Assembly (NCBI GenBank): GCA_947631675.1
Contig: CANRMG010000002.1
Coordinates: 1-27,878 of the forward strand
Reading direction: 5' to 3'
Origin: an uncultured Oscillospiraceae bacterium
GTDB lineage: Bacteria; Bacillota_A; Clostridia; Oscillospirales; Oscillospiraceae
Length of the DNA stretch: 27,878 nt
This document shows positions 1 through 6,947 of this stretch, one piece after another. Numbering within the stretch: position 1 is the first letter of the stretch; each line of letters starts with the position of its first letter. The translations under genes and the position numbers were made by a program. A model generated the notes under the pieces. The model ran no database searches. It saw nothing but the letters and a program-made list of their open reading frames with translations, and was not told the DNA's origin.

Positions 1-2
1 CC

Positions 3-1271
3 CGGCCCGCGCCGGAGCGATCCCGGCGGGGAGAGACCACCGCCGTGCTGGACCGGACAGCGGACACGGTCTGCCGGGAGTGCCAGCGGCGGGAGCAGTG
101 CTGGAAGGTAGAGGGCGCCGAGACGGTGAAAGCCCTCTCGCCCATGCTGGAGACCATGACCCGCCGGGGGAGCGTGGAGCCGGGGGATGTGCCCGAGGGG
201 TTCCGGGACCGGTGCGTGCGCCTGGACGCCTTTCTGGGGGCGGTGAACGGGGAGCTGCGAGGGCTCATGTACCGGCGGCAGTACCGGGCCCGGCTCCGGG
301 AGGGCCGGGCGGCGGCCTACGGCCAGTTCGTGGATATGGCTGAGGTCATCCAGGGGGCGGCCAAAGAACTGAGCGGCGCGGCGGGACCGGATATGGCCGT
401 GGAGCGGCGGCTCATACGCTTTTTGAAGGGCCGGGACCTGGAGGCGGTGTGCTCTGCCTTCCGGGACGGGCGGGGCCGGCTCCACGCGGTGATCGAGGGC
501 CCCGGCGCGGAGGCCCTGGCCCAGGAGCCGGACTATCTGGAAAAGCTCAGCGAGACGGCGGGCGTGCGCCTTTGCCAGGTGGGCGGGCCGGAGAGCGCCC
601 GGATGGTCCTGCGCCAGGCGGAGCCTCTGGCCGTGTCCGTGGGCATCGCGTCGCTGAAAAAGGAGGGGGAGAGCGTCTCCGGCGATCGGGGGACCTATTT
701 CAAGACTGACGGCGGCATGCTGTGCGTGATACTGTCCGACGGCATGGGCAGCGGGGAGAACGCCGCCCGGGAGAGCGGCGCGGCGGTGGAGATATTGGAG
801 GAGCTTCTGAAGGCCGGGATGGAGCCGGGCTGCGCCATGCGGCTATTGAATTCCGCGGCCATGCTGAAAAACGGGGACCAGTGGGGCTACGCCACGGTGG
901 ACCTGTGCTGCGTGGACCTGTTCACCGGGGACACTCAGTTCATCAAGTACGGCGCCGCTCCCAGCTATATCAAGACCGGCCGGGCCATCCGGCGGGTGAA
1001 ATGCACCTCCCTGGCCGCCGGGATGCTGGCGGGGGAGGAGTCCGCCCCGGACGTGACCCGTATGCGCCTGCGGCCCGGCAACGTGGCCCTCATCGCCTCG
1101 GACGGGGTGCTGGCGGAGAACTCCGACCAGTGGCTGCGGGACATCCTGGCGGGCGCCGACGACATGGAGACGAAGGACCTGGCCCGAGCCGCCCTGCGGG
1201 CCGCCACATGCCGCTTCGGCAACGCCGATGACATGACCGCCCTGGCTATCCGGGTGGAGGAACGGCAGTGA
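3..1271 (+). CDS. spoIIE: Stage II sporulation protein E, C-terminal part (5' end outside window)
   Basis: SpoIIE is the membrane-bound PP2C phosphatase that dephosphorylates SpoIIAA in the forespore and so activates sigma-F. The reading frame is open to the left edge, so the N-terminal membrane domain lies outside the window; a GTG at 45 is only an internal codon. Numbering from that GTG, a cysteine-rich stretch (VCRECQRREQCW, 9-20) matches the SpoIIE central region. The PP2C domain spans about 195-408, with metal-site aspartates in SGDRG (D214) and SDGMGSG (D232), then ASDGVL and NADDMTA near the end. The stop overlaps the GTG start of the next gene (GTGA), indicating translational coupling. 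Identity is firm from the DGMGSG region and the cysteine pattern. Confidence 0.93.
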   Translation, partial: RPAPERSRRGETTAVLDRTADTVCRECQRREQCWKVEGAETVKALSPMLETMTRRGSVEPGDVPEGFRDRCVRLDAFLGAVNGELRGLMYRRQYRARLREGRAAAYGQFVDMAEVIQGAAKELSGAAGPDMAVERRLIRFLKGRDLEAVCSAFRDGRGRLHAVIEGPGAEALAQEPDYLEKLSETAGVRLCQVGGPESARMVLRQAEPLAVSVGIASLKKEGESVSGDRGTYFKTDGGMLCVILSDGMGSGENAARESGAAVEILEELLKAGMEPGCAMRLLNSAAMLKNGDQWGYATVDLCCVDLFTGDTQFIKYGAAPSYIKTGRAIRRVKCTSLAAGMLAGEESAPDVTRMRLRPGNVALIASDGVLAENSDQWLRDILAGADDMETKDLARAALRAATCRFGNADDMTALAIRVEERQ

Positions 1272-1657
1272 AGGGCGCGGATACCATATCCCTCCGAAAA
1301 TGGAAGCGCCGCCTGCATAAGAGGACCGGCCGCCGGTTAGACTGGAAACATCGGGAAACGGAGGAGGCGGCTGGGTTGGTGAGAGGCACAGACCGGCGGG
1401 TGGTAGTGGTGAGGTCCCCGGACCCGCAGATTTTCGAGGAGGCGATCTTCATCGTTCGGGAGGACCTGTTTCACCGGGGCAACAGCGCCGAGAAGGTGAT
1501 GGCAGAAGCCAGGCGGGCGGCGGGGTCCTATCTGCGCGGGGCCACGGGCCTGCGCCGGCCGCCCATCTGGCGGCGGGTGCCGGCGGCGCTGTTCGCGGGC
1601 CTGGGCGCCGCGGCGGCGGGTATCGCGTGGCTGGCCTTCCGGCTGGTGGGCGTGTAG
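1268..1657 (+). CDS. Small protein with C-terminal membrane anchor, coupled to spoIIE
   Basis: This 129-residue protein starts with GTG inside the spoIIE stop codon. The N-terminal 40 residues are very basic. A central block (about 44-90: VVVVRSPDPQ, EEAIFIVRED, then a helical EKVMAEARRAA) looks conserved and folded. The C-terminus (about 103-129) is one hydrophobic segment rich in Ala and Gly, so the protein is probably tail-anchored. I do not recognise a named family. The 4-base overlap with spoIIE and the terminator right after it make a two-gene unit, which suggests expression during sporulation. That role is an inference from position only. Confidence 0.75.
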   Translation: MKGADTISLRKWKRRLHKRTGRRLDWKHRETEEAAGLVRGTDRRVVVVRSPDPQIFEEAIFIVREDLFHRGNSAEKVMAEARRAAGSYLRGATGLRRPPIWRRVPAALFAGLGAAAAGIAWLAFRLVGV

Positions 1658-1664
1658 CGGACAT

Positions 1665-1696
1665 AGAAGGAGCGGGATTTTGACCCCGCTCCTTCT
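1665..1696 (+). terminator. Rho-independent terminator after the spoIIE unit
   Basis: A perfect 12-bp stem (AGAAGGAGCGGG at 1665-1676, CCCGCTCCTTCT at 1685-1696) with an 8-nt loop is followed by CTTTATGATTTT. It lies between two convergent genes. The T tract is only moderate on the plus strand and absent on the minus strand. Confidence 0.75.
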
Positions 1697-1706
1697 CTTT
1701 ATGATT

Positions 1707-2498
1707 TTACGATATTTTGTGGCCGGCCTTGGAGAGCTTCATGGCCTCCCGGCAGTAGACGCACTGGCCCACGAGCCATACGAGGCACACCGCCAGGACG
1801 GGCAGGAATCCCGTGCCGAAGATGAGCGCCGAGACGGTGAATATCAGAGCCAGGGCGTTGCAGCCGGAGCTGACGGCGCTGAATGCCTTGAAAGCGCACT
1901 GGCCGATCATGGCCTTCTCCGCCTCGTCGCAGGTGTCCATCCACTTTTTCTGGAAGCGCATATCGTAGACCGACGCGGTCTTTTCCGGAGCCATCTTCTT
2001 CGCCGTGTCCACGCACTTCTGTTGGAGGATGATGCACTCCGCCAGCACCGCCAGGAACCCCGCGATGCTCACAAGGACCAGATAGGCGTTCTTTTTGTCC
2101 TCGAAAGCGGCAAAGCCCCCGGAATAGGCCGCGGCGATGAGGAAATAGGCGATGATGATCGCCGCGCTCACGATCCAGAGAACGGTGTTGAGCTTCTCAT
2201 CCGCCGCGTCGGACACATCCTCATCCTCTCCGTCCCAGCCTGCCAGCATTTTCTTTGCATTCCTATAGAGAGGCAGAGCAATGGCCGGTATCATCACCGC
2301 CATGACCACCAGCAGCCAGGGGGCCACCCAGCCGCCGAACACCGCCCCGGCGGCCTTTATTGGGGCAGACAGCCCATCCAGGCCGTACCGGACCGAGAGA
2401 TAGCCCAACACGCCGCCTGCGGCGGCCCCGATGACCAGCACCAGCAAAAACTTGGGCAAGGCCTTCCGGTTGGCCTTTTTGATCTCGCTGTTATCCAT
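1707..2498 (-). CDS. DUF3169-family integral membrane protein
   Basis: The 263-residue protein has about six hydrophobic segments (around 16-36, 55-78, 104-127, 139-160 and a double segment near 212-245). It begins with a short charged N-terminus (MDNSEIKKANRKALPK) that resembles the DUF3169 family of clostridial and bacillar membrane proteins. It starts inside the end of the upstream HTH regulator gene (8-base overlap, 2491-2498), so the two are translationally coupled. Regulator plus DUF3169 membrane protein is a common pairing in Firmicutes. Its function is unknown. The middle loop is strongly acidic (GWDGEDEDVSDAADEK). Confidence 0.8.
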   Translation of the reverse strand: MDNSEIKKANRKALPKFLLVLVIGAAAGGVLGYLSVRYGLDGLSAPIKAAGAVFGGWVAPWLLVVMAVMIPAIALPLYRNAKKMLAGWDGEDEDVSDAADEKLNTVLWIVSAAIIIAYFLIAAAYSGGFAAFEDKKNAYLVLVSIAGFLAVLAECIILQQKCVDTAKKMAPEKTASVYDMRFQKKWMDTCDEAEKAMIGQCAFKAFSAVSSGCNALALIFTVSALIFGTGFLPVLAVCLVWLVGQCVYCREAMKLSKAGHKIS

Positions 2499-2706
2499 GT
2501 TCCTCTTCCTCCTTCAGGTAGAAAACTTCCTCCACCGCCACGCCGCACACCCGGGCGATGGTCAGGGCCAGGGTGACCGAGGGGGAATAGTCCCCCCGCT
2601 CGATGAGGCTGATGGTCTGCCGGGATACGCCGCACAGCCGGCCCATCTCCTGCTGGTTCACGTTCAGGGCGGCCCGGCGCTCCTTCAATCGGTTGCACAG
2701 GATCAT
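2491..2706 (-). CDS. XRE-family HTH transcriptional regulator, single domain
   Basis: This is a 71-residue single-domain DNA-binding protein. The HTH (about 15-40: VNQQEMGRLCGVSRQTIS then LIERGDYSPS) is a classic Cro/C1 type. The C-terminus LARVCGVAVEEVF-like block followed by an acidic tail (EEEEHG) is typical of the small YgzD-like regulators. I chose the ATG at 2706 because GGAGGTG lies 6 nt upstream. A longer in-frame start at 2760 would put translation across the operator repeats and has no RBS. The gene overlaps the DUF3169 gene by 8 bases. It probably represses its own promoter, because palindromic repeats lie between the promoter and the start codon. Confidence 0.88.
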   Translation of the reverse strand: MILCNRLKERRAALNVNQQEMGRLCGVSRQTISLIERGDYSPSVTLALTIARVCGVAVEEVFYLKEEEEHG

Positions 2707-2718
2707 GATACACCTCCG

Positions 2719-2782
2719 AATGACAGGTATCCTTGTCTTAATGACAAATATACTTGTCATTCTGCATTATACTCTTGTCATT
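2719..2782. promoter_or_regulatory. Operator array of TTGTCATT half sites
   Basis: A perfect palindrome, AATGACAA-N6-TTGTCATT, occupies 2740-2761. A degraded copy, AATGACAG-N6-TTGTCTTA, is at 2719-2740, and a lone TTGTCATT half site is at 2775-2782 inside the promoter spacer. The sites run from the -35/-10 spacer to the RBS of the HTH gene, as expected for autorepression. That the HTH protein binds here is inferred. Confidence 0.7.
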
Positions 2783-2794
2783 CTGCTTTGTCAA
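2766..2794 (-). promoter_or_regulatory. Consensus sigma-A promoter of the HTH/DUF3169 operon
   Basis: On the minus strand, TTGACA (2794-2789) is followed by a 17-nt spacer and TATAAT (2771-2766). Both hexamers match the consensus exactly. Such a strong promoter fits tight repression by the encoded regulator. Confidence 0.85.
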
Positions 2795-2885
2795 CAGGAG
2801 GCGGCAGGTATTTTTCCGGCCCGGCGCTGTCAGGATGACGGCGATAAGAACAGGGGACCGGCGGTGATTTTGGAGGTTTTTCCGG

Positions 2886-2914
2886 TTGCTTTTGGCGGCG
2901 GCGAGTGCTAATAT
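2886..2914 (+). promoter_or_regulatory. Candidate promoter immediately before the AEC transporter gene
   Basis: TTGCTT (2886-2891), a 17-nt spacer and TAATAT (2909-2914). The predicted transcription start would fall at or within a base or two of the ATG at 2921, leaving no room for a ribosome binding site. Confidence 0.5.
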
Positions 2915-2920
2915 TTTCCC

Positions 2921-3838
2921 ATGGATATGACGCTGCTTATCAATTTAATGATCACGATGCTGCTGATGCTCATAGTGGGCGTGGTGCTGGCGAAGCTGGG
3001 CGTAGTGGACCCGGAGACCAACCGGCGGCTGAACCGGTTCGCCATGGCGGTGCCCCAGTGCGCCACCATCCTGGCCAGCGCCATGAACATGGAGCCGGGC
3101 ATGGAGGTGAGCACGGTGCTGACCGTGCTGGGCATCGGCGTGGTGATGTACGCGCTGCTGCTGGTGCTGGGCTTTCTGGTGCCAAAGATACTGCGCCTGC
3201 CACGGAACGACCGGGGGCTTTACAGCGTGCTGACCATCTTCGGCAATGTGGGTTTCATGGGCATGCCCCTGACGGGGGCCATGTTCGGCAGCGAGGCGGT
3301 TTTCTATTCCGCGCTGCTGACCATCCCCTTCAATCTGCTGGCCTTCACCGTCGGCATCCGGCTGGTGGGCGGCACGGAGGAGAAATTCGACTGGCACAAG
3401 ATGATCAGCCCCGTGCTCATAAGCTCCATCCTGGCGGCGGTCATGGTCTTTCTGCCGGTGCCCTGGCCCACGCCTTTGAAGGACGCCACGAGCTATTTCG
3501 GGAACATGATCCTGCCCCTGTCCATGGTCATCGTGGGCGCGTCTCTGGGCGAGCAGAAGCTGAAAAACGTGTTCACGGACTGGAGGATATATCTCTTCGC
3601 CCCGGCCAGGCTGCTGGTGGCGCCGGTGCTGCTGTGGGCGGTGATACGGACGTTTATAAGCGACCCCCTGATGCTGGGCGTGGTGACGGTGGTGGGCGCG
3701 ACGCCCTGCGCCGCCATCTCGGTGATGCTGTCCATGCAGTACGGCGGCGACGAAAAGACCGCCACCCGGGCCGTGTTCCTCACTACGGTGCTGAGCGTGA
3801 TCACCATCCCCTTCGTGTGCTGGCTGCTGCTCACATAA
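2921..3838 (+). CDS. AEC (auxin efflux carrier) family transporter
   Basis: This is a 305-residue polytopic inner-membrane protein with about ten hydrophobic segments. The N-terminal block (LLMLIVGVVLAKLGVVD followed by NRRLNRFAMAVPQCATI) and the glycine-rich GNVGFMGMPLTGAMFG match the AEC/BART-superfamily permease pattern. The second half has the matching repeat (MILPLSMVIVGASLGEQ). AEC members usually export or take up small organic acids such as malate; the substrate here is unknown. In-frame stop TAA at 2909 limits the start to ATG 2921 or ATG 2927. Neither has a Shine-Dalgarno sequence. rsmA follows after 3 bases, so the two are probably co-transcribed. Confidence 0.9.
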   Translation: MDMTLLINLMITMLLMLIVGVVLAKLGVVDPETNRRLNRFAMAVPQCATILASAMNMEPGMEVSTVLTVLGIGVVMYALLLVLGFLVPKILRLPRNDRGLYSVLTIFGNVGFMGMPLTGAMFGSEAVFYSALLTIPFNLLAFTVGIRLVGGTEEKFDWHKMISPVLISSILAAVMVFLPVPWPTPLKDATSYFGNMILPLSMVIVGASLGEQKLKNVFTDWRIYLFAPARLLVAPVLLWAVIRTFISDPLMLGVVTVVGATPCAAISVMLSMQYGGDEKTATRAVFLTTVLSVITIPFVCWLLLT

Positions 3839-3841
3839 GCG

Positions 3842-4684
3842 ATGGATCTTTGTAACTATAACGAGATGCGGGCCCTGCTGGGGGAGGCGGGCTTCCGCTT
3901 TTCCAAGGCCAAGGGCCAGAATTTTCTCACCGCCGCCTGGGTGCCCCGGCGCATCGCCGACGAGGCGGACCTGGGCCCGGATGACGGGGTGGTGGAGATC
4001 GGCCCTGGGGTGGGGTGCCTGACCGAACAGCTTGCCGCCCGGGCGGGAAGGGTGCTGGCCTACGAGGTGGACGAGGCGCTGCGGCCCGTGCTGGGCATGA
4101 CGCTGCGGGGCCTGGACAACGTGGAGGTCCTGTTTGCCGACGTGATGGGCCGGGACCTGGCCGCGGACGTGGGCCAGATGCTTCCGGGCCTGCGCAATAC
4201 GGTGTGCGCAAATCTCCCCTACAGCATCACCACGCCGGTGCTGACGAAGCTGTATCAGGCCCGGTGCTTTGAGGGCATGATCGTCATGGTGCAGCGGGAG
4301 GTGGCCCGGCGGATGTGCGCCGGGGCGGGGAACGGCGAGTACGGCGCGTTCTCCCTGCTGACACAGTGGTACGCGGAGCCGGAGATGCTCTTCGATGTGG
4401 GGCCCGAGTGTTTCATGCCCCGGCCGAAGGTGCACAGCGCCGTGGTAAAGCTCACCATGCGAAAGACGCCCCCGGCGGAAGTGGACGAGGCGGCCTTTTT
4501 CAGGGTCGTCCGGGCGGCCTTCAACATGCGCCGCAAGACCCTTGTGAACGCCCTGGACGGCCTGTGCGGCCGGGAGCGGGCCGCCGCGGCTCTCGCCGCC
4601 TGCGGCCTGGACGGCAATATCCGCGGCGAGGCGCTGAGTTTGGAGCAGTTCGCCGTGCTGACAAATGCGATAGACCATCCATAG
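3842..4684 (+). CDS. rsmA: 16S rRNA (adenine1518-N6/adenine1519-N6) dimethyltransferase
   Basis: RsmA/KsgA dimethylates the two adjacent adenines in helix 45 of 16S rRNA with S-adenosylmethionine during late 30S assembly. The 280-residue length is normal. Visible motifs are FSKAKGQNFL (20-29, the family N-terminal signature), the SAM loop VEIGPGVGCLTEQL (about 51-64), the acidic ribose-binding YEVDEAL, and the catalytic NLPYSITTPVL (about 122-132). The C-terminal small helical domain is complete. The start at 3842 gives the usual 20-residue lead before FSK. No clear SD precedes it, so translation probably depends on coupling to the AEC gene 3 bases upstream. Confidence 0.95.
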   Translation: MDLCNYNEMRALLGEAGFRFSKAKGQNFLTAAWVPRRIADEADLGPDDGVVEIGPGVGCLTEQLAARAGRVLAYEVDEALRPVLGMTLRGLDNVEVLFADVMGRDLAADVGQMLPGLRNTVCANLPYSITTPVLTKLYQARCFEGMIVMVQREVARRMCAGAGNGEYGAFSLLTQWYAEPEMLFDVGPECFMPRPKVHSAVVKLTMRKTPPAEVDEAAFFRVVRAAFNMRRKTLVNALDGLCGRERAAAALAACGLDGNIRGEALSLEQFAVLTNAIDHP

Positions 4685-4699
4685 GATGTAATATGAGGA

Positions 4700-4716
4700 T
4701 ATAATAAGCTAGGAGG
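4700..4716 (+). promoter_or_regulatory. pckG -10 element and RBS
   Basis: TATAAT at 4700-4705 and AGGAGG at 4711-4716 precede the ATG at 4725 by 8 nt. No good -35 is seen at 17 nt, and the RBS lies close to the expected transcription start, so the -10 assignment is tentative. The RBS is certain. Confidence 0.4.
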
Positions 4717-4724
4717 ATAGACCA

Positions 4725-6491
4725 ATGGCATTGACGACCAACAAGTATGTACTGGACTGGGTGCAGCGGTGCGCTGAGCTGTGCAAGCCGGACGAGGTAG
4801 TGTGGCTCACCGGCAGCGAGGACGAGCTGGAGGCCCTGCGGAAGCAGGCCGTGGAAGAGGGCATCCTCATCAAACTCAACGAGAAGGAGCTGCCCGGCTG
4901 CTACTATCACCGCAGCAATCCCAACGACGTGGCCCGTGTGGAGGGCCGTACCTTCATCTGCTGCGAAAAGCAGGAGGATGCCGGCCCCACCAACAACTGG
5001 ATGGCCCCCGACGAGATGAAGGAGAAGCTGCGCAAGATCTACAAGGGCTCCATGGCTGGCCGGAAGATGTACGTGGTGCCCTATTCCATGTCCGTGATGG
5101 GCTCCCCCTTTGCCAAGTACGGCTTCGAGCTGACCGACAGCATCTATGTGGTGCTGAACATGGCCATCATGACCCGCATGGGCAGGGAGGTCTATGACCA
5201 CCTGGGCGACAGCCCCGACTTCATCAAGGGCCTGCACGCCTCCGCGGATATGGACCCGGAGAACCGCTACATCGCCCACTTCCCCCAGGAAAACTACATC
5301 ATGACCGTGAACTCCGCCTACGGCGGCAATGCCCTGCAGGGCAAGAAGTGCTTCGCCCTTCGCATTGCCTCCAACTTGGGCCGGGATGAGGGGTGGCTGG
5401 CCGAGCACATGCTCATCCTGGGCATCGAGGATCCCAAGGGGGAGATCACCTACGTCTGCGCCGCCTTCCCCTCCGCCTGCGGCAAGACGAACCTGGCCAT
5501 GCTCATCCCGCCGGAGAGCTACCGGAAGAAGGGCTGGAAGTGCTGGACCGTGGGCGACGACATCGCCTGGCTCCGGCCCGGCCCGGATGGGCGGCTGTGG
5601 GCCGTGAACCCGGAGAACGGCTTCTTCGGCGTGGCCCCCGGCACCAGCATGAAGTCCAATCCCAACGCCCTGGAGAGCACCAAGAAGAACACCATCTTTA
5701 CGAACGTCGTCCTCAAGCCCGACGGCACCGTCTGGTGGGAGGGCATGGACAAGAACCCGCCCACGGACGCCTTGGACTGGAAGGGCAACCCCTGGGACCC
5801 CGCCAGCGGCGTGAAGGGCGCGCACCCCAACTCCCGCTTCACCGCCCCGGCCAAGAACTGCCCCTGCGTCAGCCCCAAGTTCGACGATCCTCAGGGCGTG
5901 CCCATCTCCGCCATCATCTTTGGCGGCCGCCGGGCCAAGACCGTGCCCTTGGTGTACCAGAGCAAGAGCTGGGCCCACGGCGTGTTCACCGGCTCCGTCA
6001 TGGGCTCGGAGAAGACCGCCGCCGCCGAGGGCCAGGTGGGCGAGCTGCGCCGTGACCCCATGGCCATGCTGCCCTTCTGCGGCTACCATATGGCGGACTA
6101 CTGGCAGCACTGGCTGGATATGGAGGCGAAGCTCACCAACCCGCCCAAGATTTTCAACGTCAACTGGTTCCGCATGGACGACGCCGGCAACTTCATGTGG
6201 CCCGGCTTTGGCGAGAACCTGCGGGCCCTGGAGTGGATACTGGGCCGCTGCAACGGCACTGCCGGCGCCCAGGAGACGGCGCTGGGCTACCTGCCCCGGC
6301 CGGAGGACATCGACCTGACCGGCCTGGAGGACGAGGTGTCCCCCGAGACCCTGAAGGCCCTGCTGACCGTGGACCCGGCCGACTGGAAGGGCGAGGTGGA
6401 GGACATCAAGACCCACTACGCCAAGTTCGGCGACAAGCTGCCCCAGGCTCTGAAGGACTGCTTGGCCGATCTGGAGGCCTGGGTAGGCTGA
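4725..6491 (+). CDS. pckG: Phosphoenolpyruvate carboxykinase (GTP)
   Basis: This enzyme interconverts oxaloacetate plus GTP with PEP, CO2 and GDP (EC 4.1.1.32). In fermenting gut anaerobes it may run toward oxaloacetate. The 588-residue length fits the GTP-type family, which is distinct from the shorter ATP type. Motifs seen are the P-loop with its reactive cysteine, FPSACGKTNLAML (about 247-259), the following NPENGFFGVAPGTS block, and the nucleotide/oxaloacetate region FGGRRAKTVPLVYQS then GSVMGSEKTAAAEG. The gene has a strong RBS and strikingly uniform GC-rich codons, consistent with high expression. It appears to be monocistronic, since a new promoter begins right after its stop. Confidence 0.97.
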   Translation: MALTTNKYVLDWVQRCAELCKPDEVVWLTGSEDELEALRKQAVEEGILIKLNEKELPGCYYHRSNPNDVARVEGRTFICCEKQEDAGPTNNWMAPDEMKEKLRKIYKGSMAGRKMYVVPYSMSVMGSPFAKYGFELTDSIYVVLNMAIMTRMGREVYDHLGDSPDFIKGLHASADMDPENRYIAHFPQENYIMTVNSAYGGNALQGKKCFALRIASNLGRDEGWLAEHMLILGIEDPKGEITYVCAAFPSACGKTNLAMLIPPESYRKKGWKCWTVGDDIAWLRPGPDGRLWAVNPENGFFGVAPGTSMKSNPNALESTKKNTIFTNVVLKPDGTVWWEGMDKNPPTDALDWKGNPWDPASGVKGAHPNSRFTAPAKNCPCVSPKFDDPQGVPISAIIFGGRRAKTVPLVYQSKSWAHGVFTGSVMGSEKTAAAEGQVGELRRDPMAMLPFCGYHMADYWQHWLDMEAKLTNPPKIFNVNWFRMDDAGNFMWPGFGENLRALEWILGRCNGTAGAQETALGYLPRPEDIDLTGLEDEVSPETLKALLTVDPADWKGEVEDIKTHYAKFGDKLPQALKDCLADLEAWVG

Positions 6492-6502
6492 AAAATCGCA
6501 AA

Positions 6503-6520
6503 AATCGCAAATTTGCGATT
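6503..6520. repeat. Perfect 18-bp palindrome between pckG and tRNA-Leu
   Basis: AATCGCAAA/TTTGCGATT is a perfect palindrome. A further copy of its left half (AAAAATCGCA, 6491-6500) lies just upstream. Its right end overlaps the tRNA promoter -35 by 2 bases, so it could be an operator. Alternatively, the two left halves pairing with the right half could form the 3' end structure of the pckG mRNA. Confidence 0.55.
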
Positions 6521-6547
6521 GACAATCGGATGAATTGATGATATTAT
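6519..6547 (+). promoter_or_regulatory. Promoter of tRNA-Leu
   Basis: Consensus TTGACA (6519-6524), a 17-nt spacer and TATTAT (6542-6547), about 33 nt before the mature tRNA 5' end. Confidence 0.8.
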
Positions 6548-6550
6548 AAC

Positions 6551-6572
6551 TGGGCGCTCGAGAGAGCGCCCA
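6551..6572 (+). other. Hairpin in the tRNA-Leu 5' leader
   Basis: TGGGCGCTC and GAGCGCCCA form a 9-bp perfect stem closed by a GAGA tetraloop. It sits between the expected transcription start and the tRNA. It has no T tract, so it is probably a leader-processing structure rather than a terminator. Confidence 0.55.
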
Positions 6573-6579
6573 GACATAT

Positions 6580-6667
6580 GCGCGAGTGGTGGAATTGGCA
6601 GACTCGCTAGATTCAGGTTCTAGTGTCCACTCCGGACGTGCGGGTTCAACTCCCGCCTCGCGCACCA
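6580..6667 (+). tRNA. tRNA-Leu(CAG)
   Basis: The acceptor stem GCGCGAG (6580-6586) pairs with CTCGCGC (6657-6663), followed by discriminator A and an encoded CCA (6665-6667). The anticodon loop TTCAGGT in the stem CTAGA/TCTAG places CAG at 6614-6616. A long variable arm (GTGTCCACTCCGGAC) marks it as a class II tRNA, and the T arm GTTCAAC is present. Confidence 0.96.
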
Positions 6668-6706
6668 ATCCCGGAAGCCTTGATTCACAAGGTTTCCGGG
6701 ATTTTT
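6667..6706 (+). terminator. Terminator of the tRNA-Leu transcript
   Basis: A 16-bp stem with one mismatch (6667-6682 with 6688-6703, loop ATTCA) is followed by a T-rich tract TTTCCTTTG. It begins at the last base of the CCA end. Confidence 0.9.
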
Positions 6707-6728
6707 CCTTTGTTTTCAAGGCTTTGCT

Positions 6729-6821
6729 GGTTCGGTGAATTGCCAAGCTGTTGATAATAAAAACAGACTCTTGCAAAGTTTTACTCCAAAAATGCTAACT
6801 AAAATGCTAACTGGATGCTAA
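6729..6821 (+). pseudogene. Possible C-terminal remnant of a lost gene (integrase-like tail)
   Basis: A short open stretch ends KMLTKMLTGC-stop (6789-6821), encoded by a tandem AAAATGCTAACT direct repeat and a third partial copy. It has no start codon or RBS and lies just downstream of a tRNA terminator, followed by its own terminator at 6826. A stop-plus-terminator with no gene body is what an excised or deleted gene leaves behind. Tyrosine recombinases often sit at tRNA 3' ends, so an integrase scar is my guess. The stretch is too short to prove a family. Confidence 0.3.
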
Positions 6822-6825
6822 CAAA

Positions 6826-6858
6826 AGCCAGGGGTGATCAACTCGCCCCGGCTCTTTT
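6826..6858 (+). terminator. Orphan intrinsic terminator
   Basis: AGCC-A-GGGG (6826-6834) pairs with CCCCGGCT (6846-6853) with one bulged A, followed by CTTTT. It terminates nothing intact in the window, which supports the idea that a gene was lost upstream. Confidence 0.6.
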
Positions 6859-6864
6859 GCATCA

Positions 6865-6893
6865 TTGACAGGGTGAGGACAGCATGGTAAGAT
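6865..6893 (+). promoter_or_regulatory. Promoter of the STAS-domain gene
   Basis: TTGACA (6865-6870), 17-nt spacer, TAAGAT (6888-6893). The transcript would carry an AAAGGGG RBS at about 6931-6937 and a GTG at 6948. Confidence 0.65.
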
Positions 6894-6947
6894 TCTGACT
6901 GCATTATAGCAATGCGAAACCGGGCGAAAGAAAGGGGACTGAACGCC

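Noticed and set aside
2945..4678. 577-codon minus-strand frame opposite the AEC gene and rsmA
   Set aside because: It is extremely rich in His, Gln and Arg, with no RBS or domain. It is a mirror of the plus-strand codons.
4521..6776. Very long open frame (751 codons) on the minus strand opposite rsmA, pckG and the tRNA
   Set aside because: It is antisense to two certain genes and runs through the tRNA. Its composition is rich in Gly, His, Leu and Val with no motif. High-GC genes routinely leave such antisense frames open.
6789..6820. ATGCTAACT repeats as a CRISPR or origin iteron
   Set aside because: There are only two full and one partial copies in immediate tandem, without spacers or cas genes. 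They read better as the end of a coding frame.
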